Below, piece after piece: positions 24,601 to 33,930 of a stretch of 64,000 nucleotides of DNA; positions within the stretch are counted from its first letter, which is position 1, and the number at the start of each line of letters is the position of its first letter. Location of the stretch: NCBI GenBank assembly GCA_013397795.1, contig VZTJ01000242.1, positions 538,419-602,418 of the forward strand, given 5' to 3'. This stretch comes from Orthonyx spaldingii. Its lineage: Eukaryota > Chordata > Aves > Passeriformes > Orthonychidae. The translations under genes were made by a program, and so were the position numbers. The notes below the pieces were generated by a model, which worked only from the letters and a program-made list of their open reading frames with translations, did no database searches and was not told where the DNA came from.

Positions 24601-26429
24601 GCACCACTGGTTGTTCTGTTAGTTAAATCTTTCTCCTATCCACTTGCTTAGTGAAAGAAAGCTTGCTGGACACAAAAAATGTACAGATCACAAACACGTA
24701 TACCCTACTCCTGCACTGTTATTTATCAGAAAGTCAAAGTATTGAGAAGTTCAAATGAATTTGATATTGTTTATAAGCCATGTGAAAATACTGTAAGACA
24801 GCTAAGGCAACACATCGTCCAAGTCTTGCCATGAAATATGCTTATGTATCACTGCCAGGGTTATTTAGAAAATACTTACTTTAAATGAACATGAACTTCT
24901 GTGAAGAAAAACATAGGTTCTTTAGGAAGAACTTATTATGCAGATATCACTCCACAAGCAAATTGTAACCAAGAACTACAGAAAGAAAGTATTCTTCCCC
25001 TGTCACTCCATTCTTGCCTACTACACCTAGGCTTGCTAGTGACATGCCTAAATTTAAACTGCTTGTAGAGCCCTGTGGTGCACACTTACACTCTTCAACA
25101 CAAACCAGTCCTTTCAAAACCAAATTGACATCTCCTTCCCACCCAAACAGTCTCCTGCTAATAATCACACATGAATGCAATATTTCTCTCACAGCAGCCT
25201 ATCAAATATTTGTGACAGTCTTGGTAAACTCCAGCTAAAAATCAACCTGCCATTCAGCAGAAACCACCCAGGCAGTCACCAGATTAGATTCTTTCAGTGT
25301 TCCTGCTTAACCAATACCACCACACCACACTCTAAATCACACAACCTTCTGTTCTCTCTGCTGTGTCTCACAATTTAAGTAAGCTGGTCCCCACATGCAT
25401 AATGTCACACACTTCAGAAGAATTAACAATAAATATCAACCAGCTAAAGACCCAGTTTGGCAGTTACAGTCCTGTTCTGCAAAGTTAACCATAAGGTGTT
25501 CCGAGCAAGAGCTTTGTATGAGCAAAATACTCAATCCAGCTGCCAAGTGAACCAGAAGTTTCACCCCACAAGCTCCAAACACTGGTAAAGAACTAGGAAC
25601 ACTCCCTCAAGTACACAGTCTTCCTCTTCACATTACTTTAACACAATTTGTGACTGGACATATAAGACAACTACGTGATTAGCACATCCTCTACTGACTC
25701 CTTAAAAAGATTCTGGAAAATTTTGGTTTTGCAAATTCAGCTGTGGAACAGATCAGGACCTGTAAAGACAGTGTTTTCACAGAAACAGTGATGGACGGCA
25801 ACACTGTGCATATTGCAACCTGCATCACCACAGTTGCTTTGTCACTACTGAGGTGTAAGAAGTCTCACTGAGGTGGCATTAAGACACTCACACCCCACAG
25901 AAACATCAGTGAAATATGAATCTTGGGCACAACACAGCCAGCGAATTATCACAGGAAACGCGTGAGGCGTTTTAGTTGAGGCGGTACGGTTTAATGCTTG
26001 CCATCAAACAGGACCGCGTATCACGGCTCCATCAGAGTCAGGGAATGGGAAATAAAACGACAGGAAAGCACACCCTTCAAAAAACCGACAGCTGACGTTT
26101 GAGGCTTTTAGCGACTGTGAGCAGATAGTCCTGGCTGTGAACCACAACTACGTGAAAACCGGTTAAGTTCTAAACTACTCCGGAGACTGGTCTGGAAACA
26201 CGAGGGCGCTACCGAAAGCTGTCCCACGACACCGAGGGACAGGGCGCGCCCGGCGGCTGCTCGCGTTACCTGGGCCGGGCGGGGCCGGCTCGGCGGGAGG
26301 CTCCGCGCGGGCCTCTCTGCGGGGCAGGGACCTGACGGGCACCGGGAAGAAGCCGCGGAGGAACAGTGCGACGCCCAAGGCCTGCACCAGCAGGCAGGAG
26401 GAGGCGAACACCCCCGAGCGCAGCCGCAT
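3392..26429 (-). CDS. PIGG: PIGG, GPI ethanolamine phosphate transferase 2 (exons 1-8, 3' part off window)
   Basis: PIGG is the ER multi-pass enzyme that transfers ethanolamine phosphate from phosphatidylethanolamine to the second mannose of the GPI anchor, acting with PIGF. The coding exons are 26270-26429, 23093-23298, 21906-22115, 20242-20430, 18562-18700, 14719-14931, 6370-6587 and 3392-3673, all with GT/AG junctions. Together they give 1617 nt, exactly 539 codons, with matching phases throughout. Residues about 9-28 form the N-terminal anchor. The alkaline-phosphatase-type active site is visible: Asp76 in 'LIDALR', a Thr-rich 'PPTVTMPR' segment with Thr115 the likely nucleophile, 'GLDHIGH' at 219-225, and 'CGDHGM' at 267-272. 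Residues from about 430 begin the C-terminal membrane domain. The human protein is close to 980 residues, so roughly 45% is missing on the left. No frameshift or stop is seen. PIGN and PIGO are paralogues, but the segment wording fits PIGG best. Confidence 0.97.
3674..6369 (-). other. PIGG: PIGG intron 7
   Basis: Unique AT-rich intronic sequence. I see no interspersed repeat, RNA gene or additional exon-like frame in it. Confidence 0.75.
6370..6587 (-). CDS. PIGG: PIGG exon 7
   Basis: This exon of 218 nt encodes residues 373-445. The acceptor is CAG at 6590-6588 and the donor GT at 6369-6368. The previous exon leaves one base, which joins here to give Asp-Pro-Gly-Tyr-Glu. The '[11 protein letters not shown]' and '[14 protein letters not shown]' stretches are typical of PIGG. 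The start of the first C-terminal transmembrane helix is encoded at the exon's 3' end. Confidence 0.95.
7025..8098 (+). repeat. CR1 LINE, 3' third with degraded reverse-transcriptase tail
   Basis: A roughly 1.07-kb CR1 copy. It starts in the conserved 'ggatgagtcaatggtgagg' region. It then runs through the C-terminal reverse-transcriptase coding part, where '[15 protein letters not shown]' is readable, and the 'gagctcctggagcaggtcc' block of the 3' end. It ends with the usual short tail near 'atctgcgattctgc'. The coding part is broken by frameshifts and stops. The copy is antisense to PIGG and 5'-truncated. Confidence 0.92.
10984..11033. repeat. Imperfect 25-base tandem duplication
   Basis: Two adjacent 25-base units (10984-11008 and 11009-11033) start with 'gcaaat' and end with 'caactga'. 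They differ at a few positions only. This looks like replication slippage, now diverging, inside PIGG intron 6. Confidence 0.8.
11185..12910 (-). repeat. Composite CR1 LINE (two or more diverged fragments)
   Basis: Read on the minus strand this is CR1. At 11200-11640 is the 3' UTR-proximal part ('gaggagcccagaaacag' type wording on the plus strand). At about 11640-12130 is the reverse-transcriptase region, with a broken frame containing '[19 protein letters not shown]'. At 12590-12910 the RT region continues. The interval 12140-12590 includes a second CR1 3'-end scrap around 12395-12470, which suggests one CR1 inserted into another or an internal duplication. All frames are broken. It lies in sense orientation within PIGG intron 6. 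Confidence 0.8.
14719..14931 (-). CDS. PIGG: PIGG exon 6
   Basis: This exon of 213 nt encodes residues 302-372. It begins with two bases that complete Gly302 and ends with one base of the next codon. The acceptor TAG is at 14934-14932 and the donor GT at 14718-14717. '[18 protein letters not shown]' is the hallmark of the third part of the GPI-EtNP transferase catalytic fold. 'MREQLRF' and 'LLQEN' follow as in mammalian PIGG. Its acceptor is preceded by an unusually long poly-T tract that carries an assembly gap. Confidence 0.96.
14946..14989 (-). repeat. Poly-A/T tract with 5-base gap at 14968-14972
   Basis: On the plus strand there are 22 A, then five N, then 17 A, before the sequence becomes 'ccaaaaagaaag'. 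On the PIGG transcript this is a run of T just upstream of the exon 6 acceptor, where a polypyrimidine tract belongs. The N run is too short to be a true measured gap. It most likely marks a homopolymer the assembler could not resolve, so the real length is unknown. Confidence 0.9.
16988..17044 (+). repeat. Copy 1 of an unidentified ~55-base dispersed repeat
   Basis: The stretch from 'aatttgatattaaaa' to 'cctaagggcttt' resembles the one at 19160-19215 in order and spacing, with scattered differences. I do not recognise the family. It could be remnants of one old element. Confidence 0.35.
17469..17930 (+). mobile_element. Endogenous retrovirus LTR, plus orientation (3' end truncated)
   Basis: It starts with 'tgtcctggtttcaactgaga', the 5' end of a common avian LTR family, and follows that family through the 'cacactgatgttttag', 'gctctgccagtgagcag' and 'gatcagcaggtggtgagg' blocks. 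The terminal part is replaced after about 17930. It contains an imperfect roughly 23-base tandem repeat around 17840-17885, based on 'ggttttattcctct'. No internal retroviral genes accompany it. It is antisense to PIGG. The right boundary is approximate. Confidence 0.75.
17997..18527 (-). mobile_element. Endogenous retrovirus LTR, minus orientation (near full length)
   Basis: Read on the minus strand this runs from TG at 18527 to CA near 17997, about 531 bases. It contains the same blocks as the plus-oriented copy next to it, including the tail with 'cccaccaggatgggg' wording that the first copy has lost. One ambiguous base is at 18143. It is a solo LTR in PIGG sense orientation, and its 5' end is only 33 bases from the exon 5 donor. 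No gag or pol sequence is present. Confidence 0.78.
18562..18700 (-). CDS. PIGG: PIGG exon 5 (metal-site CGDHGM)
   Basis: This exon of 139 nt encodes residues 256-301 plus one base. The acceptor CAG is at 18703-18701 and the donor GTAAGG begins at 18561. It encodes '[20 protein letters not shown]', where Asp269 and His270 are metal ligands of the alkaline phosphatase superfamily. '[10 protein letters not shown]' follows as in the mammalian enzyme. Confidence 0.97.
19159..19186. repeat. Perfect 12-base inverted repeat with 4-base A loop
   Basis: The arms are 'aaattcaatatt' and 'aatattgaattt', separated by 'aaaa'. The element is AT-only apart from one C/G pair. It may form a hairpin in the PIGG pre-mRNA. 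It is the left part of the second copy of the 55-base repeat. Confidence 0.85.
19160..19215 (+). repeat. Copy 2 of an unidentified ~55-base dispersed repeat
   Basis: It resembles 16988-17044, ending in 'ctaatagtctctagcttccc' where the other has 'ctaataggctctagtctcct'. It is in the same orientation. The family is unrecognised, and chance similarity in AT-rich DNA is possible for the left half. Confidence 0.35.
20242..20430 (-). CDS. PIGG: PIGG exon 4 (GLDHIGH metal site)
   Basis: This exon of 189 nt encodes 63 codons, residues 193-255, phase 0 on both sides. The acceptor AG is at 20432-20431 and the donor GT at 20241-20240. '[13 protein letters not shown]' holds the catalytic-domain metal ligands Asp221 and His225. 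'NVT' at 196-198 is a glycosylation sequon on the lumenal side. Confidence 0.97.
20431..21905 (-). other. PIGG: PIGG intron 3
   Basis: Unique AT-rich intron of 1.5 kb. I see no repeat or exon-like sequence in it. Confidence 0.75.
21906..22115 (-). CDS. PIGG: PIGG exon 3
   Basis: This exon of 210 nt encodes 70 codons, residues 123-192, phase 0 on both sides. The acceptor TAG is at 22118-22116 and the donor GTGAG begins at 21905. It encodes '[13 protein letters not shown]', then '[13 protein letters not shown]', then '[16 protein letters not shown]', closely following the known PIGG order. Confidence 0.97.
22116..23092 (-). other. PIGG: PIGG intron 2
   Basis: An intron of about 1 kb between exons 2 and 3. 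One internal stretch (22582-22693) has exon-like splice signals and is listed separately. The rest shows nothing. Confidence 0.75.
22582..22693 (-). other. Candidate cryptic cassette exon in PIGG intron 2
   Basis: On the minus strand a CAG acceptor (22696-22694) and a GTAGGT donor (from 22581) bracket 112 bases. An open frame runs through it in a different phase. In the PIGG phase (0) it would place a stop codon within five codons and shift the frame. If spliced in, it would behave as a poison exon. The polypyrimidine tract is weak, so this may be chance. It matches no PIGG exon I know. Confidence 0.15.
23093..23298 (-). CDS. PIGG: PIGG exon 2 (catalytic Asp and Thr)
   Basis: This exon of 206 nt encodes residues 54-122. 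The acceptor TAG is at 23301-23299 and the donor GT at 23092-23091. It encodes '[13 protein letters not shown]' with metal ligand Asp76, and '[13 protein letters not shown]' with the probable nucleophile Thr115. 'NWT' at 58-60 is a sequon in the lumenal linker after the anchor helix. Confidence 0.97.
23299..26269 (-). other. PIGG: PIGG intron 1
   Basis: A 3-kb first intron. AT-rich over most of its length, it becomes GC-rich from about 26200 as it enters the promoter island. I see no repeat family and no extra exon. Confidence 0.75.
26270..26429 (-). CDS. PIGG: PIGG exon 1 (start codon, N-terminal anchor)
   Basis: 160 coding nt, residues 1-53 plus one base. The ATG at 26429-26427 has A at -3 ('CCAAG-ATG'). 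It opens '[11 protein letters not shown]', which parallels the human N terminus. A hydrophobic helix follows (about residues 9-28), ending in '[10 protein letters not shown]'. Then comes a Pro/Ala/Glu-rich lumenal linker. The donor is GTAACG from 26269. The linker is GC-rich and probably poorly conserved. Confidence 0.93.
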
Positions 26430-26521
26430 CTTGGCTCGGCCCAGCGGCTACTACACCGATCCGGCCCGGCCGGCGCTGCGCCGGCGCTGCGGGGCCGCCT
26501 CCGCGGCGCCCCGCCCCTCCC

Positions 26522-26802
26522 NNNNNNNNNNNNNNNNNNNNNNNNNNNNNNNNNNNNNNNNNNNNNNNNNNNNNNNNNNNNNNNNNNNNNNNNNNNNNNN
26601 NNNNNNNNNNNNNNNNNNNNNNNNNNNNNNNNNNNNNNNNNNNNNNNNNNNNNNNNNNNNNNNNNNNNNNNNNNNNNNNNNNNNNNNNNNNNNNNNNNNN
26701 NNNNNNNNNNNNNNNNNNNNNNNNNNNNNNNNNNNNNNNNNNNNNNNNNNNNNNNNNNNNNNNNNNNNNNNNNNNNNNNNNNNNNNNNNNNNNNNNNNNN
26801 NN
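26522..26802. other. Assembly gap (281 N)
   Basis: All bases are N. It is flanked by GC-rich sequence on both sides and falls where the PIGG 5' UTR and core promoter should be. The true length is not known from this sequence. Translations running across it are meaningless. Confidence 0.99.
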
Positions 26803-26847
26803 CCCTCCTCCGGAGCCGCGTCCTGCCTCCTGGACTCACCCTCCAGC

Positions 26848-27002
26848 GCCGCATCCCATCGCAGGTTCCGTATCTGTGTCCCAGAGTCCACGTGCCACTC
26901 CCGCATCCCGGTCCCGAGTCCCACACCTGCGACCCAACCCTGCATCGTACCTCCAACCCGCATTCCAACCCCTCATCCCACCCCACATCCCGATCCCGCG
27001 TT
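26848..27002. repeat. Degenerate C-rich minisatellite-like array
   Basis: The stretch repeats motifs of the type 'gcatccc', 'gagtcccac', 'aacccgcattcc', 'cacatcccgatccc' with a loose period of about 10-13 bases. It is strongly strand-asymmetric, C-rich on the plus strand. It begins about 45 bases to the right of the gap. Such arrays often block sequencing, which may explain the gap. Confidence 0.6.
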
Positions 27003-30000
27003 CGCCGGCGGGAGGGGACAGTAGGTTTGATGCAATGTTGCCACGAAGAGAGCTTGGCAAGTCAGGACGGAGTCCTGGCCAGTGACTGTTGCAGGTGTTT
27101 GGCAAGCAGAATCTTTCCCCACACAAACATTTTCATAAAACCTGAATATTAATATTTTTTTATCTTTCCATGGGAATGGAAATAGACTGTAGGAGGCAGA
27201 TCATGGCAGGGGAATGAGGAGAAGTAAGTTTTTAAAACTAATTTTCTGAAAAAGGGAACCAAAGATGCACTCGAAGAAGAGTTTATACTGCTCCCGCAAT
27301 GTTCACTGAAACAGGGAGATAACCTCAAAATTTCATTCTCCCAAACAAAACTGCTCCTCATTTCCTCCCCCGGCAGTTTTTGTAGGGCCCACCACTGGTG
27401 TTGGAAAGATGTGCCTGAGCGCTTGGCTTTACCTGTGAGCAGCACATTTTCCCTGACCTGACAAGCACGGCGCCCTGCCAGCTGCACTTACACCTGGATG
27501 TGTCTGCTTGTGGTCAGTCAGGACAAAGCTGCACTGCCACAGCTTGCTGCTGGCGTGGCCCCTGTTACAAGCCACCCCCCTGCTCCTGTGTGACCCTGCA
27601 AGAACCATGTGAGCAGACTCCAGAGTGGTTTTCCTGCTGGGCCTTTTGCCTCAGCACAAAGCATGACCTGTTTTGTGTAAACATAGGCCAAATGTATTGT
27701 ATTGTATTGTATTTATGCTTTGAAAAATGTTTTCCTGCTGAAGTTGGTCAATTTGTGGTTTGACTGCCAGTTTCCCTGGCCAGCTGTTAATTCTGGGCTT
27801 TTCAACACCTGCCACAAGGCAAAGTTGCCATGATGTGAGAAGCATGTGTGAGTGAGTTCAGGGTAAAAGCTTTGTATTTGGCCTTTCCTAGAGTCTCCAA
27901 ATATAGCGAAAAAAACAAGGAGCCTGTGTCCTGTGGATTCATGCTGTTTACTTTTGAGAATCCCTGAGCACTATCCTACCTTTAGGCTACCTAAGTGCTT
28001 TTTCTGCCCACTCTTACCACTTCATGCTTCTACTCAGAATGATGCTAACGTTTTAATTTCTTAAGATGATCCAAAACCGTCATGTTAAAAAGAAATTGCA
28101 TTTTTACAGGTACTATTCACTTGTTTCTTCGCAGAAGCATGACTCTCAAGGCCCATGAAAGTATTCAGTAACTAATTTCAGCTGGCTATGAGCAGTGCAA
28201 TGAAATTCAGAAAAATCATGCAAAGAATGGTGCTTGAATCAGCAGGAAAGGGCAAAAGAAAACTTTGGGCCATTGTATGCAAACTTTAAAATAGCTTTAG
28301 GTAATGTGCCTTAAAGTTACATTATTTGTATGTCCAAGAACAGCTGTATCTGTTGCTTTTTATGGGTGTTTTTCCTCTCCTTTAAACCTTTAAACCATGA
28401 ACTAGTGAGTGAGATTCTCCAACCAGGAACTAGGAAAAGTTGCCTAAAAAATACAAACCACCCTAATGGAGGCAGTGTTTATGAATCACAAAAGAGCACC
28501 TAAGATATGTCCATATTCTTTGTATTTCATGTGTATATTTGACTTTCCCTTTCAGAAAGTGGAAATTCCCCAAACTACATTTTCTCCCATCATTCAAACC
28601 TTCAAATTCCCACATAAGATCAGAATTTCTGTGTTCAGGCAAAAGGATTTCTCCACAGACATAAAAACACTATCTGGCATGTGATTCACACTCCCTGGGA
28701 CCTATTACTGGATATTTACTGAGTACCATCACCATTTGGCAAGTTCTTGCATCAACATGCTTTCGAGTCCATTACTGTAGCACTTAACTGCAGGGGTCAA
28801 ATACAGGAAGAATCCTGAGTGTTGTATAAGACTTTAAATCTGACTGTCTATGAGTCTACAAGCCTGTTACAACATAATATATTGACAATCACTGCTGTGC
28901 CTGTTTTACAAGCTCCTGGGTATAACCTCCTCTGTTGTGCACAACACATTTATGCCCTCAGCGCTGGTGATTTCGTGAGCATTCAGAGGAAAGGTTTGTG
29001 TGCTTCCCAGCTTGCAAGTGAACACACAGCAATTGCACGCATCAATTTATGTCAAGGGGTTCTGGCTGACTTAAATAGCCTTTGGAAGGTTAAAAGTTCA
29101 TACCGGAATGTCAGGAAAGGGGCAGTATAGTGCAATTCTTGTGATTCAGAAGGCTTTTGTTTCATCAGAGCCAGCAAGCGTTTTAGAGCACAGTACAACC
29201 CATCCCTGTGGGAGATGAATTTGCATCTTTCCCTACAGGAGAGCACGTTGCTACTGCTGCTGTTGTGAAGAGCCACTCAAGCAAACTTACATCTCTGTGT
29301 ATTGAGGAAGAAGAAGGAATTTAAAGCTCTGTACAAAGCCCTCTCTGGAGGCATTGTCCCAAATCTGCTGAGAAATCAGCAGACCAATAGCCAACCAAGC
29401 CTTGTCATCAACAGGCGACAGTACCACTAGTTCCACTAAACTAGTAGGAACACATTTTGGTGAGTGTCTTTGCAACCAACATTTAAAGCAGCCAGGTGAT
29501 ATTATTAATCTCTCTGGTCTCCATCAGGACTTTTCTTTACTGAAGCTACTACTAAAAAGCAGAAAAGGTAAAAATTTCGTGTGTCCCACGAGGGAGGAGC
29601 ACACTCCCTTCCATAGTCTGCCCGTCCTCTGCCAGCGCTTAATGAAACACTGCCCATTAGCCAGCACTCAGCATGTCTGCTTCACCAGCTCCTTTTCTCA
29701 TGATTCTTTCACTTCTTATGTTTCACAGTTTGACTAGAAAAACAGGCCCTGTCTTCCCTTCTCCTCTATTTTCAAACACAGACAATATGCAGCCAGTTTT
29801 CTCAGGGTTTTTTCATCTTTCCCATTCTCTTATTTAGATTTATTTTGACTGATTCCCTTGTAGTTTTGCTCTCAGGCCTCTTTAGCTGATGTTAATGAGT
29901 TCTGAGGATCTACAGCTCACCACCTTGCTTTTTGAATTGCCTCAGCTATTCTCCCTCTCTGGGCCTAATTTAACAGGATTTCACATCTGAATATGTATGT

Positions 30001-31950
30001 TTATGTGAAACCTGCACATTTCTTCTCACACTGACAGTTTCAAATATGTGAACATCTCATGCCAATGGTTTAAACAAGCATCTCTTTCCTGTAGTCAGTG
30101 ATACCTCCTAAAGTTGTCCTTAATACATTTAATATTGTATTGGAGAACACACAAGTGGAGCAGGTATATGGGCAGTGGCAAAACTGACATGTAAGTAAAA
30201 GCAACCATTCTTATATACAAGGGGTGTGAGGCAGAAGTAATTCAAAATTAAGTGAAGCTGTAAGAAAAAATGAGACTTCCCAAGGTGATCTGATACTCTG
30301 GAAGCACTGTGATGTAGTTAGAAATTCAGAAGGACACATAGTAATTTTCTCTCTCCTATCATTTCTCCATTCTTCAGTACATGCCAATTTGAATGTATGT
30401 CAGGTCTCTGCTGTATTTAAGCTACAGTAAAACATCAGAAAAGGTTATAAAAGACTGTCTGCTGAAGTGTGACTTTCCCTCCTCCATTCTGGTGCACTGC
30501 AAAGCCTCCAGAGATTTGTAGTTGCTGAGGCAAAAGACAAAGCAGAAGCACTGCATTGTAAACCCAGCTTCTGAAATCTGAGACTGAACAGGAATTTCTT
30601 CACATTGAAAAAAAAATGTTGAGAAATAATTCCATAGCTTAATCCACATCAAATAGTTGATTGTCTATCTGTGTGCACACACGTACGTGTGCACACATGC
30701 ACAGAAGTCTACCTTCAGATTTAGCTATTTTGGAAACCCTGCTTGCAGAGCTTATGGGATTTAAGATTGAGGCAACCAGGGATCACTGAAGGAGATAACC
30801 CCTGATAACCCCTGAGCTGGTGAGCTGTAGGGAGCCAAAGCCTGGTTTGTTTCTGTGGACTGCAGACTTGTTACTTGCCGCAGTATGAGATTACTTGCTT
30901 TTGAAGGGGAAGCAAAGCTGCAGAGCAAGAATTAATTGAAGAAAGAGGCTGCTTATTAGTTTCCCCCAGAGCCTTGCACTCAAAGCTTACACAGTTTAGT
31001 AGCAATATCTGCATCCCCCTTATTCTACACAGGGTTGTACAGAGACGTAAATAGTCATTCCTGCTTAAGAAAGCTCTGGCTTTACAGCTGTGTGCTCACC
31101 CAGGCAGATTGTCTCAGAGCTGCAGCCATAAACTGGGATCACTGAGCATGACCCCCATATGTGCTGCTGATTAGAAGAGATCGTGAGATGCTGTGACCCA
31201 AGGTTAGATTTTCATTCAGTCTAAATGGACTGGTTAAAACATGAATGAAGAAGAGTAAAACCTCAAGGAAAAACTTCCAAAACCACTTAAGTAGGTGGAC
31301 TGATTATGGTAGTACAAGTGTCTCAAACTGCCCCAAATGTCAGCAGATTCCACAAGTTACAGTAATGTCAGTCATCTAGCCTTCAGGGCAGATACTGGGA
31401 AAAAGAGCCAAAGCAGGGCTCAGTTGAAGCAGCATCTTTTCATTATACATGAAAACCAACCATAATCTCTCCTCCCTACAATTTTACCCACTCATCTTTT
31501 CGTCTCCTCCTTTAATCCCATTTTCTTTCCTAATCTGCTATTTCTTCCTAGAGTAAAATCTTTTGCAGTCATGCTTTATGTTTGACAGTCTCTCTCCTGC
31601 TCTTCCTGACAGCCTTAGCTATTTTTTTGAGAGGTAATGAACGGAGAACCCAGTGGTACTAGGTTTTTCCAGATTTAATGAGAACTGGAAAAAGCAAACA
31701 GACTTTGACAGTGCCCCCACCAAGGAAACTGCCTGTTGTGTTGAGCTGACTCCTTATCAGGTGCCAAAGCATCCCATCCAGAAACATGTGCAACAACCAA
31801 ATATTTGCATCTTGGTTACCATAGAATCCAGGAACTCCACCCTGCAACTGCAAGAAACCGGGCTGTCCCTTTTCCTGCTTAGCTACTGTTTCTCCATGAC
31901 ATTAATACATTGTACTCAACATGCAAGTGATGACTTCAACTCTCTCCAGT
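27003..31950. other. Intergenic sequence without recognised genes
   Basis: The region upstream of PIGG. I find no exon with supportable splice sites and no recognisable protein. It has a four-unit TGTAT run at about 27693-27712, a purine-pyrimidine alternating palindrome at 30671-30703, and two adjacent 10-base 'gataacccct' units at 30794-30813. The segment 28800-29130 is mildly distinctive for its lack of low-complexity sequence, but I cannot assign it. Confidence 0.6.
30671..30703. repeat. Alternating purine-pyrimidine tract with ACGTACGT palindrome
   Basis: All 33 bases alternate purine and pyrimidine, with a central perfect palindrome 'cacacgtacgtgtg'. Such tracts favour Z-DNA or cruciform extrusion. 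No gene lies nearby. Confidence 0.8.
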
Positions 31951-31956
31951 CCTCCT

Positions 31957-32006
31957 TGCTTGTCTGATCTGCCTAGTGCTATGCTTGTCTGATCTGCCTA
32001 GTGCTA
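31957..32006. repeat. Exact 25-base tandem duplication
   Basis: Two identical 25-base units, 31957-31981 and 31982-32006, begin 'tgcttgtctg' and end 'tagtgcta'. Exact identity suggests a recent duplication or an assembly artefact. Confidence 0.95.
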
Positions 32007-33199
32007 TAGAGCTTTCTTTAGTCACATGGTCTTTGCCCTACTGAGAATTTCTCATGGTGCAGAAATCCACTTTTCCTGCACCCCTGTGAGCAATGGTGAT
32101 AAACAATTACAACGATGAAGTAGGAAATGTAGCTGCATTCTTCCATCATATATGACTTCACTAAAATAACCTTCCTAAAATATCCTAGTAAAGCTTTTTT
32201 TTATCTTCATAGACTTCTTGTCTCACATCTCTCCCTTCTCTAAGCCCAAGCCTTCTTTTTAATGTGATTCACCTGCAGATGTTCGGTAACACTGCCTTTA
32301 TTTACTTTAGACCTAGATATTTTTTACTAGCTAAACACTACATTGTGTTAAAAAATACCAATGTGTAATGTAAGAACTTCTTGTTTTAGAACCTAGCTTC
32401 TTCGCTGACACCTCTTTCTGCACTAGTTTCCAGGAGAGAGGTCTTTATGTGTTGCTTTTCACTGTGGGGAATTGCCATGCTGTACCAAGCCAGCATCATA
32501 AGCCTGCTCATCTTAATGCTTAGACACTTCTCAACTGTCTGAGCTAAAAAAGCAGAGAGTGAGGAAGGCTGGCAGGCGTCGGGAGTGCACGCTGTTGGTG
32601 CACTTGCTAACTGAAGTGTGCACTTTGTCAAATTTCACGCTGAATAGCCAAATCATTGCCAAGGGAGAAGCTGAAACTATACAAGGGGCCTTAATAAGAT
32701 GTGTTAGTGGCTGCAGGGAGGTCAGGGAAACAAGAACCTGTCAGCTGGTACATTATCCAAAGCAAAAGTGTTTGTGACGGGGGAAGAAAGAGCAACTTAC
32801 CTGTCATTAGTCACATAGGGTAATTAATCTGCATCATCAAGCCCTGGCATCAGTAAATTCTGAAAAAGGTTTTCAAGTGTTTATATTTTGAGGATAAATT
32901 TCTTCCAGTGCTGCGTACCTAGAATTTCTCGCTCTGATAGCTTTGTCACAGAGTAACAGTCTGCCATGCAGATGTACCCGTTTCCTCCCCTGTGGGAAAA
33001 GGCTAGCTACTCCTTTGTGGGCCAGAGTCATCACACCTGGGCCCTCCCTCCTCCACGCCCTGTACCAACTAGCTCTCCAAGACTTTTGGGGTGTACTCAG
33101 CTTGCTTCTGCAATGGCAGAGTGCTGTGTTTTCTGTGGAGGAAAACTGTCAGTTGTTGCACGCCCTGTGAAGGAGCATAGGGGATCAGAGGGAAGTTAA
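32007..33199. other. Intergenic, nothing recognised
   Basis: No repeat family, RNA gene or exon-like frame that I can support. Confidence 0.6.
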
Positions 33200-33930
33200 C
33201 CTGCCTGAATGGTTGCAGGGAGCCAAGCCTGGTGCAGTGTCACCCAACGGAAGTAGGATCGAGTTACCTGTCCCTGTGTTCACACCTGACCACTGCAGGC
33301 AGGCCAAGAAAACAGAGCCAGGCAGAAAAATTAAACCATCTAGGTTTTCTAGAGTTTCATTTCTTTATATGGCTGGACCTCTTGCTTCCCCCGCCTCATA
33401 ATTGAGCCAATTATGATGTCTCCTGGATTCCTAAGGTCTAAGAAGACAGAAGTTTACTTTAGTGCTTCTCTTGTCCTGACCATGGGCTCCTTCCCTGGTG
33501 CACAGTGCCAACTCCCACACCCCGGCAAGGTATTTCTACCTTTTGCTCTGGTTTGTGCAGAGGAGGGAGCAGGGTGGTAGCCCACAAAAGGCTGGTTCCC
33601 CAGTTATCAAAACTTTACACGATTTGTACATTTTAACAAACAAAGGCATCAGCATTCATTGCTTACAGATTACAGGACTTTCATTAATTAGTACTCAACC
33701 CCCTGTGTGCTCATTATATCTCTTGCTTCTCATGCTAATTAGTGTGCAGGCACAGTTCTTCCCTCGTCTGGCTGTGGGGTCTGTTTGGAGTAGGTGGTCA
33801 TTGAGTTGGTGGGTGATCTCCCACTGCCGGAGTTACCTCTCCCCCAGTTACTGCTCAGTCCTGACCTTACTCCTGGTGGCTCTCATCCAGACAGCCCATT
33901 CATCCGGGATTGTCTTCCCTTTTCCTTAAA
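33200..33930 (-). mobile_element. LTR-like sequence, minus orientation (tentative)
   Basis: On the minus strand this reads like a retroviral LTR: a long U3-like part with 'ccttttgtgggctaccacc', and a 'catataaag' TATA-like box near 33370. No AATAAA or definite TG/CA ends could be placed, and no retroviral protein is encoded nearby. Boundaries are rough. It could instead be unique sequence. Confidence 0.35.

Larger units (their letters stand above)
26200..26860 (-). promoter_or_regulatory. PIGG: CpG-island promoter region of PIGG (contains gap)
   Basis: GC content and CpG density rise sharply from about 26200, with GGCGGG-like boxes, and continue to the gap at 26522-26802 and just beyond it. 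Exon 1 lies inside. The transcription start and most of the 5' UTR must lie upstream of 26429, partly or wholly in the gap. No TATA box is visible in the sequence that is present, as expected for a housekeeping gene. Confidence 0.75.

Noticed and set aside
26108..27126. Long frames on both strands across 26.1-27.1 kb
   Set aside because: They run through the run of N and GC-rich promoter sequence. Only the PIGG exon 1 frame is supported.
27500..27763. Cys-rich 87-codon frame on the plus strand near the PIGG promoter
   Set aside because: It looks like a small secreted or metallothionein-like peptide at first sight, but it has no signal peptide or ordered Cys pattern, and it runs into a simple TGTAT repeat.
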